64,000 nt of DNA from Chloroflexota bacterium. GTDB taxonomy: Bacteria > Chloroflexota > Anaerolineae > UBA4142. The notes beneath the pieces are model-generated. The model searched no databases. It was not told the DNA's origin and saw nothing but the letters and a program-made list of their open reading frames with translations. Numbering within the stretch: position 1 is the first letter of the stretch; the number at the start of each line of letters is the position of its first letter. Location of the stretch: positions 1-64,000 of the forward strand of contig JACRMI010000069.1 in NCBI GenBank assembly GCA_016215025.1, in the 5' to 3' direction. Positions 26,831 through 34,933 of this stretch are shown here, one piece after another. The position numbers and the translations under genes were made by a program.

Positions 26831-26864
26831 ATGTAGGGGCGAGGTTGCCTCGCCCCTACTACAT
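26831..26864. repeat. Hairpin between binding-protein and permease genes
   Basis: GTAGGGGCGAGG pairs perfectly with CCTCGCCCCTAC around a 3-base loop. Such hairpins behind binding-protein genes often lower expression of the permeases relative to the binding protein; that role is inferred here. Confidence 0.7.
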
Positions 26865-26875
26865 ACATTATCAAC

Positions 26876-28285
26876 TTATTTTTTTATCGCCGCGGCGGTG
26901 TCGTCCATCTTTTGTTGAATTTTCTTGATGGCATCGTCCAATGACAATTCGCCGGTGATGACTTGCGCCAAGCGATCACGCATTTCTGGATTGAGCGTTT
27001 GTCCAAGCGGGTTGAACTGCAGATAGTACGATTCAGGCGTAAGTTTGCCGACCTCTTTCAGGAAGACGTTCATTGCCTTGTTCTGGCTCGGATACGTGAT
27101 ACCCTTTTTCGACAAGCTTAACGAACCTGGGAGGAAGAGCGATTTTGCTGAGAACTCTGCCAACACATCATCGCTGGTGAGGTAATCGACGAGCTTGCCA
27201 ACTTCTTTCGGATACTTGGTGGTTTTGAACGTAACAAGCGCCGCGCCACCAGGCATGCCGGTCGATCCGCAATCGCCGTAGGGATTCGGAACGGCATCCC
27301 ACTTGAACTTGTTACCGATCACTTGGTCGAACTGACTGACCTGCCAGTTGCCAGAGAAGTAGAGGACGAGTTGACCGTTGGTGAAATAGGTGTTGCCGGC
27401 GGCATAGGTACCCCCACTGCCCGCCCAGACATCAAGCGGCGTGATCTTGTTCTTGTGCCAGCCAATCAACATGTTCGCGGCGGCACGGAAGCCAGGGGAG
27501 TCAACTGTGAACTTGGTGTCGTTCAAGCCATTGACATAGTGCGCGCACATGCCGAGTGATGGACCCCACAAACGATGACCACTGCGGTCAATGGCGACAG
27601 CATTAGGTGTTTTGGTTGCAGTGGCGACTTTAGTCGCTGCATCGATCCATTGTTGCCAAGTGACTTTGTCACTCGTGTCGCTAGGAACTGGGACACCGGC
27701 TTGCTCGAACAGCGTGCGGTTGATGAATGGACCGCTAACCGTGAACTGGGTGGGGAAACCGTACAAACCGGTCGTATCGTCTGGTTTGCGGAGCGCGCCG
27801 AGGAACGCGGGCGACCAGTTGGCTTCCCAAGCAGAGGCATTGCTCAAGTACGGTCGCAGATCGAGGAAATAACCCTGAAACTGAGCTAGGTTAGTTACAC
27901 GCGCGAGATCAGGCGGCGAGCCAGCTTCAACTTGCGGTTGTAGAATCGTGTTAAGGTTGGCGTAAGCAACGGTGTCCATCTTGACGGTGATGTTGGGATT
28001 CGCAGCTTGGAACTTGTCCAAGATCGCGCGCATTACCTCACCTTCGTTGCCGTCGTTATACCACATCATGCGTAGTTCGACTTTTTGCGCGGCAGACGAG
28101 GCACTGGAAGCCGACGATGCCACGCTGGACGCGGCGCTGGACGACGAAGCCGGAGCCGTAGTCGGCGCAACCGTCGGCTTGGGTACAGCGGTGGGCGGAA
28201 TGGGTGTTGCCGTTGGGGCAGGCGCACAAGCGGCAATCGTTGCGAGAATCGCTATCAACGCAACGAGCATTGCGATTTTTTTCAT
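26876..28285 (-). CDS. Sugar-binding lipoprotein of an ABC transporter
   Basis: 469 residues from an ATG preceded by GTGGAGGAG; the longer frame upstream has no such site. The signal peptide ends in a lipobox (TIAAC), and a low-complexity Thr/Pro/Ser/Ala linker to residue ~85 spaces the protein from the membrane. The mature part belongs to extracellular solute-binding family 1 ('KFQAANPNITVKMDTV', 'GLYGFPTQFTVSG'). It captures a carbohydrate outside the cell and hands it to the two permeases. In Agrobacterium a family-1 protein of this kind (SmoF) binds sulfoquinovosyl glycerol, so a sulfosugar is possible; sequence alone cannot decide. Confidence 0.85.
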   Translation of the reverse strand: MKKIAMLVALIAILATIAACAPAPTATPIPPTAVPKPTVAPTTAPASSSSAASSVASSASSASSAAQKVELRMMWYNDGNEGEVMRAILDKFQAANPNITVKMDTVAYANLNTILQPQVEAGSPPDLARVTNLAQFQGYFLDLRPYLSNASAWEANWSPAFLGALRKPDDTTGLYGFPTQFTVSGPFINRTLFEQAGVPVPSDTSDKVTWQQWIDAATKVATATKTPNAVAIDRSGHRLWGPSLGMCAHYVNGLNDTKFTVDSPGFRAAANMLIGWHKNKITPLDVWAGSGGTYAAGNTYFTNGQLVLYFSGNWQVSQFDQVIGNKFKWDAVPNPYGDCGSTGMPGGAALVTFKTTKYPKEVGKLVDYLTSDDVLAEFSAKSLFLPGSLSLSKKGITYPSQNKAMNVFLKEVGKLTPESYYLQFNPLGQTLNPEMRDRLAQVITGELSLDDAIKKIQQKMDDTAAAIKK

Positions 28286-28404
28286 TTCTTCTCCTCCACT
28301 GAGATTGAATTTGAATGTTACCATTAGATTCTTGGATGATTATTATGGGATGGGTTGTATCACCTCCTTGATAGAGTTTTGACTGATAGGGATTGATGTG
28401 AAGG

Positions 28405-29136
28405 TTAGACACCATGGCGTGCCAGTCGAATTTTGTACTCGTAGCGGTCGGCGCGATAGAAGGTGGTGGTGAATTCGATGGGGCGCATCTCGGATGAATA
28501 CGTCATGCGTCGCCGCACCAGGAGCGCAGAATTTTTTCTTACGCCGAGCTTGCGCGCAAGCTCGGCGTCGGCGGTCATGGCGTTGATTGATTCGTCAGCT
28601 TCAACGAGTGGAATGTGCAAATGCTGTTCGACGATTTCGTAGAGAGCGATGCGCTGCAAATCGTGTTGTGCCAATTTCTCGCCAATCTCTGGATTCCAAT
28701 AGCCGCGCGCCAGCGCAATGGATTCGCCGTTAGCGATTTGGACGCGTTCAATGAGAAACGCTTTGTGCTTTGGATTAATTTTCAAAAAGCGCGCGACCTG
28801 GTCGGGAGGAATCACCAACTCGGCGCGAATCAATTTGAATTGGGGAACGATATTGCGGCTTTGCATTTCTTCCGCAAAAGAGGTCAGCCGAGCGAGGCGT
28901 TCTTCGAGTTTGGTGCGTTTAACAAAAGTGCCTTTGCCTGCTTTGCGATAAATCCAACCCTCGCGCACGAGGTCATGCACCGCGCGACGCACGGTAGTGA
29001 TACTGAGATCATACCGTCGCATCAGCTCGTGCTCAGTGGGCAAGGCATCGCCAGGTTTGTAGGTTCCTTGCGAAATATCATCGCGCAGAATATCTTCGAG
29101 CCAGCGATAATAGGGAGGAAAACGAGAGGGGGGCAA
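28405..29136 (-). CDS. GntR-family regulator, HutC subfamily
   Basis: 243 residues. A winged helix at ~10-75 ('GDALPTEHELMRRYDLSITTVRRAVHDLVREGWIYRKAGKGTFV') is followed by a UTRA ligand-binding domain to the C-terminus. Regulators of this group usually repress a sugar operon until a sugar (phosphate) binds the UTRA part. A perfect palindrome lies 24 bases upstream of the start and is probably its operator. It is the first gene of the unit and reads in the same direction as the transporter, so it probably controls itself and the sulfosugar genes. GntR-type regulators are also known next to other sulfoquinovose clusters. Confidence 0.85.
   Translation of the reverse strand: MPPSRFPPYYRWLEDILRDDISQGTYKPGDALPTEHELMRRYDLSITTVRRAVHDLVREGWIYRKAGKGTFVKRTKLEERLARLTSFAEEMQSRNIVPQFKLIRAELVIPPDQVARFLKINPKHKAFLIERVQIANGESIALARGYWNPEIGEKLAQHDLQRIALYEIVEQHLHIPLVEADESINAMTADAELARKLGVRKNSALLVRRRMTYSSEMRPIEFTTTFYRADRYEYKIRLARHGV
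28541..28568. repeat. 28-base perfect palindrome inside the GntR gene
   Basis: The left half ACGCCGAGCTTGCG is followed directly by its exact complement with no loop. It encodes part of the UTRA domain (DAELARKLGVR). It may be chance, an inserted unit or a binding site. Confidence 0.5.
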
Positions 29137-29159
29137 TGCAGATTCTCCTCCGAACCGTT

Positions 29160-29183
29160 ATTTAGTGCATTAGTGCACTAAAT
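29160..29183. promoter_or_regulatory. Probable GntR operator
   Basis: ATTTAGTGCA (29160-29169) and TGCACTAAAT (29174-29183) are perfect inverted arms around TTAG. It lies 24-47 bases upstream of the GntR start, the place of an autoregulatory operator. No second copy was seen before the binding-protein gene, so one site may control the whole unit. Confidence 0.7.
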
Positions 29184-29317
29184 AGAGGATACCACATTCC
29201 TATCGATATGTCAACCGAGTAGGCACGGTAGATCAACATTTAGATTGGGGCGGCACAACCACACTCCAACGAGGTCGGCGATATATTCCATCCCTCGCCC
29301 TGTTAGATTGATCGCTC

Positions 29318-29597
29318 GGTGCGCAATGTCGGCGGTCATTTGTTTGCGGAGTTGATTCGAGCGAGCCAGGTCGGCGCTCATCTGATTGAACGCAGTGGTC
29401 AGTTCGCGCAAGGGCTTGGTTAGCGTGCGTGCGAGAATAAGACTCGATGTCAATGCAATCACCATCGCACCCAATGCCAACACCAGAATTGCTTGATTGG
29501 TGCGATCTAAATATTCTTGCTCGGTGATCCAACGCGCGAAAATCGACGCCAGCACTGCGCCGATCAAGCGCGTCACGGTACGTGTGCAGACCACCAT
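29318..29597 (-). pseudogene. Histidine kinase fragment (membrane helix, HAMP, start of DHp)
   Basis: The frame reads a membrane helix (AILVLALGAMVIALTSSLIL), a HAMP linker 'ARTLTKPLRELTTAFNQMSADL' in pieces, and 'LRKQMTADIAH', which is where 'DLRTPL' should follow at the phospho-accepting His. Instead the similarity stops. Upstream it abuts a broken photolyase gene in another frame. The ATPase half of a kinase lies at 9758-10078 in opposite orientation. Confidence 0.65.
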
Positions 29598-30225
29598 CGC
29601 GCCGCATAAACGCGCGTGCGAGTTTCAACGCTTCGGTTTCGCCACCGCGCGCAAAATGATCGTTGCGTTTGATAGTTGGAATATCGAGCGACGGAATATC
29701 GCGTGGAGTATTCAACTGACCGCGAGTTGAGAATCGGTTAGGGATGACGACAACTTGCTCAAAGCGATTGCGATACGGCGTGAACACGGTGTACGGCGTG
29801 CCATCGTCTTTCAAAACTTGCTCTGGCGCGGCGAGATAGTTGTCGTCGAATTGCTCGATGCGCACGCCGAGCACGTTAAGCGCGCTGACGACTTGAGTAT
29901 CGCGGCGTCGCGCGTACGGCGTGTGATCGCGATGAAAGTAGACCGCATTGGCTTGCGTCTCTTTCGCCAACTTGGACAACTCGCGCGCGGGTTCGCCACG
30001 CCGCAAAATCAATCGACTGTTGTGTTTGCGGAGTTGCGAATCCAAGTCGGCAAGCGTATCGAACAGAAATTGTTTTCGCGCAGGCGCAAGTTTATGGCTG
30101 TTCAGCAAACGCGGATCAAGGATGAAAACGGGAATGACGCTCGACGCATCGCGCAGAGCGTAATGCAAGGTGATATTATCGGTCAAGCGCAAATCGCGCC
30201 GCAGCCACCAGATTATTCGTTGCAT
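29598..30225 (-). pseudogene. DNA photolyase, N-terminal part only
   Basis: About 209 residues match the N-terminal alpha/beta domain of class I photolyases: 'WWLRRDLRLTDN' at the start, 'FHRDHTPYARRRD', 'GTPYTVFTPYRNRF' and 'GGETEALKLARAF'. After that point the frame runs into the kinase fragment. The FAD-binding helical domain (about 260 residues), needed for repair of UV damage, is gone. It is the last gene of the CarH-type operon, whose homologues elsewhere often contain a photolyase. Almost surely inactive. Confidence 0.8.
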
Positions 30226-30270
30226 CGCTTACCACTAACTATTCGCCTTAAACCCTTTTTCAGGTGTCGA

Positions 30271-30918
30271 CTAAACCAACCTTGCTTTGAGCGCAATGGA
30301 ATGTCCATCGGCAGTAGAAATTGAAACCACAATTATTCCAGAGCGATCCAGCGTTAGTTTGCCCCGATTGCCCACACTGTCCGATAAATCGAGTGAGCCA
30401 TAGCCGCGAATTTTCCAGCGTCCTAACCCAGGTCCCAACTCGCTAGTAATTACCCCAATCATTTCGGCGCGATAATCGCTTTGCTCCGCTTCAAACTTGA
30501 AAGTCGTCGGCGCTGGCATTTCCAGACCGCGCCAGCCCACCGTAGTCCCCGTAATGGTTTCTGCGCCGACCAACACACCTACATGTTTCATTTCGATCCG
30601 ATACGAAAATCTCAGATTACCTTCGCAAGTCACCATGACCCGTGCATCGGTTTCTGGATCGATTGTTTCGAGCACCTTGCCCGCTGGATCCCCATCGGGC
30701 TGGTAGAGTGCAGGACCAAAACTCGTCGATGCGGCTGCCGCATAAATCGCAATTTGCGCGAGGGCACGCGCCGAATCTTGCTTGAGCAAATCGGCAACGG
30801 GTTTCAACAACGCCGTCTTGTGCAATCGCCGCGCCACATATCTGCCAATGGTACTCCCTTCGCGTGGCGTTTCGTATTCCATTCGCTGGCTTGAAAAAAG
30901 TGGTTTCGCTGCCGTCAT
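30271..30918 (-). CDS. Protein of unknown function
   Basis: 215 residues from the ATG at 30918, which lies one base from the stop of the upstream gene; the longer frame would overlap that gene. A basic N-terminus ('STIGRYVARRLHKTALL') is followed by an Ala-rich helix and a beta-rich part with 'GLEMPAPTTFKFEAEQSDYRAEMIG'-like strands. No family, signal peptide or membrane helix recognised. It sits between a membrane-protein gene and the photolyase remnant in the light-response operon. Confidence 0.55.
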   Translation of the reverse strand: MTAAKPLFSSQRMEYETPREGSTIGRYVARRLHKTALLKPVADLLKQDSARALAQIAIYAAAASTSFGPALYQPDGDPAGKVLETIDPETDARVMVTCEGNLRFSYRIEMKHVGVLVGAETITGTTVGWRGLEMPAPTTFKFEAEQSDYRAEMIGVITSELGPGLGRWKIRGYGSLDLSDSVGNRGKLTLDRSGIIVVSISTADGHSIALKARLV

Positions 30919-30919
30919 A

Positions 30920-31531
30920 TTACTTTTCCGCCAAGAACATTTGAAGCTGTTCTTCAACTCTTTTTTCATCGCGCTGACCCATAAAATGCCATGCGAGATA
31001 AAGCAGATTCGCGAGCGTCCACACAAGCGTCACAGGCAGATAGAAATTAATCGGCGCAAAGTTTGGCGCAAGGTGTGGGAGCAATTGCCAACCTCGATAC
31101 AACGCCAACGCCCAGAGCAACGTGCCCGCGATGCCGTAATGGAATGTGATGGCGGAAAAGAAGGTCAACGGATTTCCGAGACTGACGCCGACAAAACGCG
31201 GTGCGTCAAGTGGGAAGAGATACACTTCTTCCAACTTGTGCGCGATGAGCGCATCATTGCCGTTTAACTGATTGAGTTTTTGTTCCAGCGCGCGAGCGTA
31301 GCGCCGCGCAAAGATGATGTAATGAAAGTGAAACGCACCCTGCATCGCCGCATACAAAACAAGATACGGGACGAGCAATACTGCCGCACGCAACGGTTCG
31401 AGCAAACTCGCCACGAGCAACACAGCGTTCACCGCAATCCAGAAATTGATCTGGCGAAAAAAGAGCGAATGATATTTGAAATTCATCGCACGCATTCGCC
31501 GCAACTGCGCGCGCAACATACCCTGGGACAT
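30920..31531 (-). CDS. Integral membrane protein of unknown function
   Basis: 203 residues with about four membrane helices: two near the N-terminus (FWIAVNAVLLVASLLEPL and VLLVPYLVLYAAMQGAF), a basic cytoplasmic segment with 'RRYARALEQKLNQL', and two near the C-terminus. The end is charged. The gene starts four bases after the methyltransferase stop. Family not recognised. Confidence 0.6.
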   Translation of the reverse strand: MSQGMLRAQLRRMRAMNFKYHSLFFRQINFWIAVNAVLLVASLLEPLRAAVLLVPYLVLYAAMQGAFHFHYIIFARRYARALEQKLNQLNGNDALIAHKLEEVYLFPLDAPRFVGVSLGNPLTFFSAITFHYGIAGTLLWALALYRGWQLLPHLAPNFAPINFYLPVTLVWTLANLLYLAWHFMGQRDEKRVEEQLQMFLAEK

Positions 31532-31535
31532 TTCT

Positions 31536-32375
31536 CTAACCTTTCACACTGGGTTTCATCAACGTAAACACCACCGCGCCAAATACTTGGTGTCGTTCGC
31601 GCGTCCATCCCGTCGATTGAATAATCGCGTTGAATTCATCGAGCGTTGGAAAAGTGATGCCGCTCAAGCGCGCATTCCACTGCCCGATTCGACCCAGGAG
31701 CGATGTGGCTTGGAGCAAACTCATTGCGAACATCCGACCGCTCGGCTTGACCACGCGCCGTGCCTCGCGCAACGCTTCACTCATCGAACGAAATTCGTTC
31801 AGTGAGCCACCGCAGACCAACGCATCTACCAACGCATCGGCAAAGGGCAACCGCTGGGCTGGCGCGCGAACGTGCGCGATATTCCTCACGCCATCGCGTC
31901 GCGCATACTTGCGCCCTGCTTTCAGCATTCCCGTCGCCATATCAATAGTGATAATCGTCGCATCGGCATTTTGTTTGCCGATACCGCGCGCGTACAAATC
32001 GGTGGACGAACCAAGATCAATTATCAATTCGTTTGGCTGAACCGCGAGCCAATCGTTCAGTAATTCGATTTCGCGCTCGATTGGGAATGGTTCGCCCGAT
32101 AGCATCGTGAGAGAACGCGGTCGCCAGACGTTTTCATAGCCCCAGGGCAACATCGGCAGATAGTTGCTCAAGCCCGCCAGTGTCAGCAAGTCTGTATCGT
32201 TGTGTTGCGCCACATCGAGCACGTGATTGTGAATCGGGAATCGCGCGTCACATTGATTGCAGTTTGCCTCGCCGCGTTCAGGCACCAAGTCATCGTCCGA
32301 CTTTGAATTGAGCGTCAGTCCGCGTGCGCCGCAGCGCGGACATTTCACAATAGCCATCCAGTCCATCATAACCAT
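31536..32375 (-). CDS. SAM-dependent methyltransferase with zinc ribbon
   Basis: 279 residues. Residues ~10-45 carry two Cys pairs (CPRC and CNQC), a zinc ribbon. From ~95 on a class I methyltransferase fold follows: 'LIIDLGSSTDLYARG' binds SAM, then 'DMATGMLKAG', 'APAQRLPFADALVDALVCGG' and 'REARRVVKPSGRMFA'. This layout resembles RlmA-like or ubiquinone/menaquinone-type enzymes, but the substrate is unknown; lipids or pigments are possible in this operon. GTG/ATG choices at the start are uncertain by a few codons. Confidence 0.75.
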   Translation of the reverse strand: MVMMDWMAIVKCPRCGARGLTLNSKSDDDLVPERGEANCNQCDARFPIHNHVLDVAQHNDTDLLTLAGLSNYLPMLPWGYENVWRPRSLTMLSGEPFPIEREIELLNDWLAVQPNELIIDLGSSTDLYARGIGKQNADATIITIDMATGMLKAGRKYARRDGVRNIAHVRAPAQRLPFADALVDALVCGGSLNEFRSMSEALREARRVVKPSGRMFAMSLLQATSLLGRIGQWNARLSGITFPTLDEFNAIIQSTGWTRERHQVFGAVVFTLMKPSVKG

Positions 32376-32398
32376 CGCACCTATGCACTATCGAACTA

Positions 32399-32728
32399 TT
32401 ACACTGCTCGCGCGCCCATCCAAAACTTTTTCCAATCGCCGTTGCTGGTGAGCAATGTCAGCAAGACATAGAGACTGGTGACGAAATTGCCAAACACCAT
32501 TACGGCAACTGTCCATATCGCCGCGCGAACGAGCGATTTCTCGCGATAGAAAACCCAGCCGCAAAATAGAACAAATCCTGTGTAGACATCGACGAGTGAG
32601 ACGATGCCCCAGGGGTGCGAAAAAATCCACGCACCCTCTGCGCCGATGTTGCCGTTGATAAAACCGTTGGCAAGCGCAACCGTCATTGCCAACACACCGC
32701 TAATCGAAATCACTTTTGCGATGTTCAT
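32399..32728 (-). CDS. Small membrane protein, DUF1475-like
   Basis: 109 residues with three membrane helices. The pattern 'HPWGIVSLVDVYTGFVLFCGWVFYRE' followed by 'GNFVTSLYVL' fits a small family (DUF1475, from memory) of unknown role. Lies directly after the DUF1295 gene and in the same direction, so it is probably part of the same light-response operon. Confidence 0.65.
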   Translation of the reverse strand: MNIAKVISISGVLAMTVALANGFINGNIGAEGAWIFSHPWGIVSLVDVYTGFVLFCGWVFYREKSLVRAAIWTVAVMVFGNFVTSLYVLLTLLTSNGDWKKFWMGARAV

Positions 32729-32751
32729 TGTTTACTCCTCAATACGATCAT

Positions 32752-33621
32752 TCAGAACAATCGGGGAATCAATACGGGCGTGCGTTTTTTATAGGACTCG
32801 TACTCTGCCTGACCGCCCCACTTTTTATCGGCTTTGGCTTCAAGCATAGGAACGCCACTGACCCGCGTGATTAGCAGTGTGACAAACACAGGAGAAATCA
32901 GAGCTACCCACTGCCAACCTTGCAGAACGGGTAAAGCAATCACTGCGACACCAACCCAGAGTGTGATCTCGCCAAAATAGTTGGGGTGACGCGAGCGCGA
33001 CCACAATCCCGTTCGAATAAACTTGCCTTTGTTGGCGGGGTCTGCGCTGAAACGACTTTTTTGGGAATCGGCAACGACTTCAATCGCAAAACCGAATATC
33101 CAAACGAGCAAGCCAACGAGAGCGAACGCATCCAACTCTTTTCGATTCGTCGTCGTGATGGCGACCAGCGCCGCCGCCGCCGTGAACGTTACCCATAAAC
33201 CTTGGATGGTCCAAACGTTTAGGAATCGGATGAACGAAGGTTTGAATTCGTCAAAGCGATCGTCCTTGCCTGCTTTTTGGATTCGGCGGAAAAGGAATGA
33301 ACCCAGGCGCACAGCCCAGACCACGACCAACGCCCATAAAATAATAGAGCGCGCATCAATTCTTGGACTGAATATCACAGCGAGAGTGACAATCGAAATA
33401 TAGGTAATGCTCCCCGTGATGTCGTAGAATTTTTCAGTTTGCCGCAGATAGGCGGGGATAAAAGCCAACCACTGGATGATAAAAGCCAGCGCGACCGCCA
33501 CGGCAAACAAGGGAATTCCCATAAACAAACTCCCGTCGTGACTGCCTGCCCACGCGACCCCTAATCCAATCAAAATCAAGATGGGAAAAACGATGAGCGA
33601 ATTACGATCTGCTGTCTGCAT
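32752..33621 (-). CDS. DUF1295-family membrane reductase
   Basis: 289 residues with about seven membrane helices. The C-terminal half has the steroid-5-alpha-reductase/isoprenylcysteine-methyltransferase fold marks 'GLWSRSRHPNYFGEI' and 'SGVPMLE...KWG...YESYKKRTPVLIP'. Members probably reduce a double bond of a lipid or isoprenoid. The family is a frequent companion of light- and B12-controlled (LitR/CarH) regulators in other bacteria, which agrees with the CarH gene at the head of this operon. Confidence 0.8.
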   Translation of the reverse strand: MQTADRNSLIVFPILILIGLGVAWAGSHDGSLFMGIPLFAVAVALAFIIQWLAFIPAYLRQTEKFYDITGSITYISIVTLAVIFSPRIDARSIILWALVVVWAVRLGSFLFRRIQKAGKDDRFDEFKPSFIRFLNVWTIQGLWVTFTAAAALVAITTTNRKELDAFALVGLLVWIFGFAIEVVADSQKSRFSADPANKGKFIRTGLWSRSRHPNYFGEITLWVGVAVIALPVLQGWQWVALISPVFVTLLITRVSGVPMLEAKADKKWGGQAEYESYKKRTPVLIPRLF

Positions 33622-33626
33622 AGAAT

Positions 33627-34469
33627 TTATCCTTTCGATTTACCAACGATTGCGAACCCAACCGCGCCAGGACCGATGTGCGCGCCGATGATAGGCGTAA
33701 TGTCCATCGACAGAATTTCACCGTCGGGCAACAAATGCGCGGCTTGCTTGCGTAACTCTGCCACGCGCTCAGGCGAATGCGTGTGAACAATCGCGATGCG
33801 CTCCACGTTGCCGACATCGTGCAGCATTTCGAGCAATCGCTGGGTTGCGCGTTCACGCGTGCGAACGCGCTCTGCACCCGCCTTGCCGTCGAACATCGTT
33901 AGAATCGGCTTGAGTTGCAAGAGTGTGCCCATCGCAGCAATCATTCCATTCATTCGTCCACTGCGCTTGAGAAATTCCAACGTATCAAGCGCGGCGAAAA
34001 CGTGCGAGCGTTTGATCTGATCGTTCAGCGCTTTGACGATTTCACCCATCGTTTTGCCTTGCGCCGCGAGTTTCGCCGCTGTCTCGACTAAGAACCCTGT
34101 GCCCAAACTCAACTGGCGCGAATCGAACACGGTGACAGGCACACTTTTCGTTTCCTGCGCGGCAACACGCGCCGTATCGATCACCGCGCTCAACGCCGAC
34201 GAGATGTGAATCGATAAAACCTGGGTCGCGCCTTCGCGCGCCAATTCATCATACACCTTGCGATATTTTTCGGGCGACGACGCGGCGGTCGTCGGATGCA
34301 CGGGATATGTCGGCAAGTTGCGATAAAATTCCTCGCGCGTGATTTCCACGCCGTCAAGATAACCCTTGTCGCCGATGTTGATGTAAAGCGGGACCACGCG
34401 AATGCCGTACTTGGCAATCACTTCAGCGGGCAAATCGCAAGTGCTATCAGTTACAATGCGAATCATCAT
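33627..34469 (-). CDS. DegV-family fatty-acid-binding protein
   Basis: 280 residues. The N-terminal motif 'RIVTDSTCDLP' and the central 'PTTAASSPEKY' are those of DegV/FakB proteins, which hold a fatty acid and, with a FakA kinase, make it available for phospholipids. 'GAHIGPGAVG' near the C-terminus is also typical. FakA is not in the window. It overlaps the upstream gene by one base. Confidence 0.85.
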   Translation of the reverse strand: MMIRIVTDSTCDLPAEVIAKYGIRVVPLYINIGDKGYLDGVEITREEFYRNLPTYPVHPTTAASSPEKYRKVYDELAREGATQVLSIHISSALSAVIDTARVAAQETKSVPVTVFDSRQLSLGTGFLVETAAKLAAQGKTMGEIVKALNDQIKRSHVFAALDTLEFLKRSGRMNGMIAAMGTLLQLKPILTMFDGKAGAERVRTRERATQRLLEMLHDVGNVERIAIVHTHSPERVAELRKQAAHLLPDGEILSMDITPIIGAHIGPGAVGFAIVGKSKG

Positions 34470-34816
34470 TAACCTCCAATGACCAGAATCGCGCCGAACA
34501 CGATTTCGATAACGAGACTGAGGATGTTCGATTGCGCGTATGATTTATCGAACACGATGGAAAACGCCCGCGCCACGGCGATGACGAGATAACCAATGCC
34601 CAGCATCAGATATGCAGGCGCGCCTAACACAAGTGGTGTGACACCCAAGGCGATGAACAGACCGCCAAAGATAGCGCGAATTTCTGAAACGCCGCGCACA
34701 CCGTTCGCCGTCAATCCGATAAACCCATACGTTGCGTCGGGCTTGACGAACGCGAGCAGACCCGTTGCCGCTGTACCAAGCGCGGCGATTATTTTCAAGA
34801 TGAGCAAGATGTCCAT
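34469..34816 (-). CDS. Small membrane protein, DUF4345-like
   Basis: 115 residues with four membrane helices. 'NGVRGVSEIRAIFGGLFIALG' is the typical family stretch. The last base of the stop is shared with the DegV start (translation coupling). Function unknown. Confidence 0.7.
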   Translation of the reverse strand: MDILLILKIIAALGTAATGLLAFVKPDATYGFIGLTANGVRGVSEIRAIFGGLFIALGVTPLVLGAPAYLMLGIGYLVIAVARAFSIVFDKSYAQSNILSLVIEIVFGAILVIGG

Positions 34817-34839
34817 TTGTTTTCTTCCTACTCCAGGTT

Positions 34840-34923
34840 TGTCATTGCGAGCCGCGTAGCGGCGAGAAATCTCCGCCTCTGCACAGATTTCTCCTCGCCG
34901 CCTTGTGGCTCGGCGAAATGACA
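34840..34923. repeat. REP-like palindromic element, TGTCATTGCGAGC type
   Basis: TGTCATTGCGAGCCGCG at the left and GCTCGGCGAAATGACA at the right are inverted arms, with AGATTTCTC inside pairing with GAGAAATCT. Same outer ends as the elements at 5326 and 6561. It fills the gap between the hydrolase and DUF4345-like genes. Confidence 0.65.
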
Positions 34924-34933
34924 GTTTATAAAA

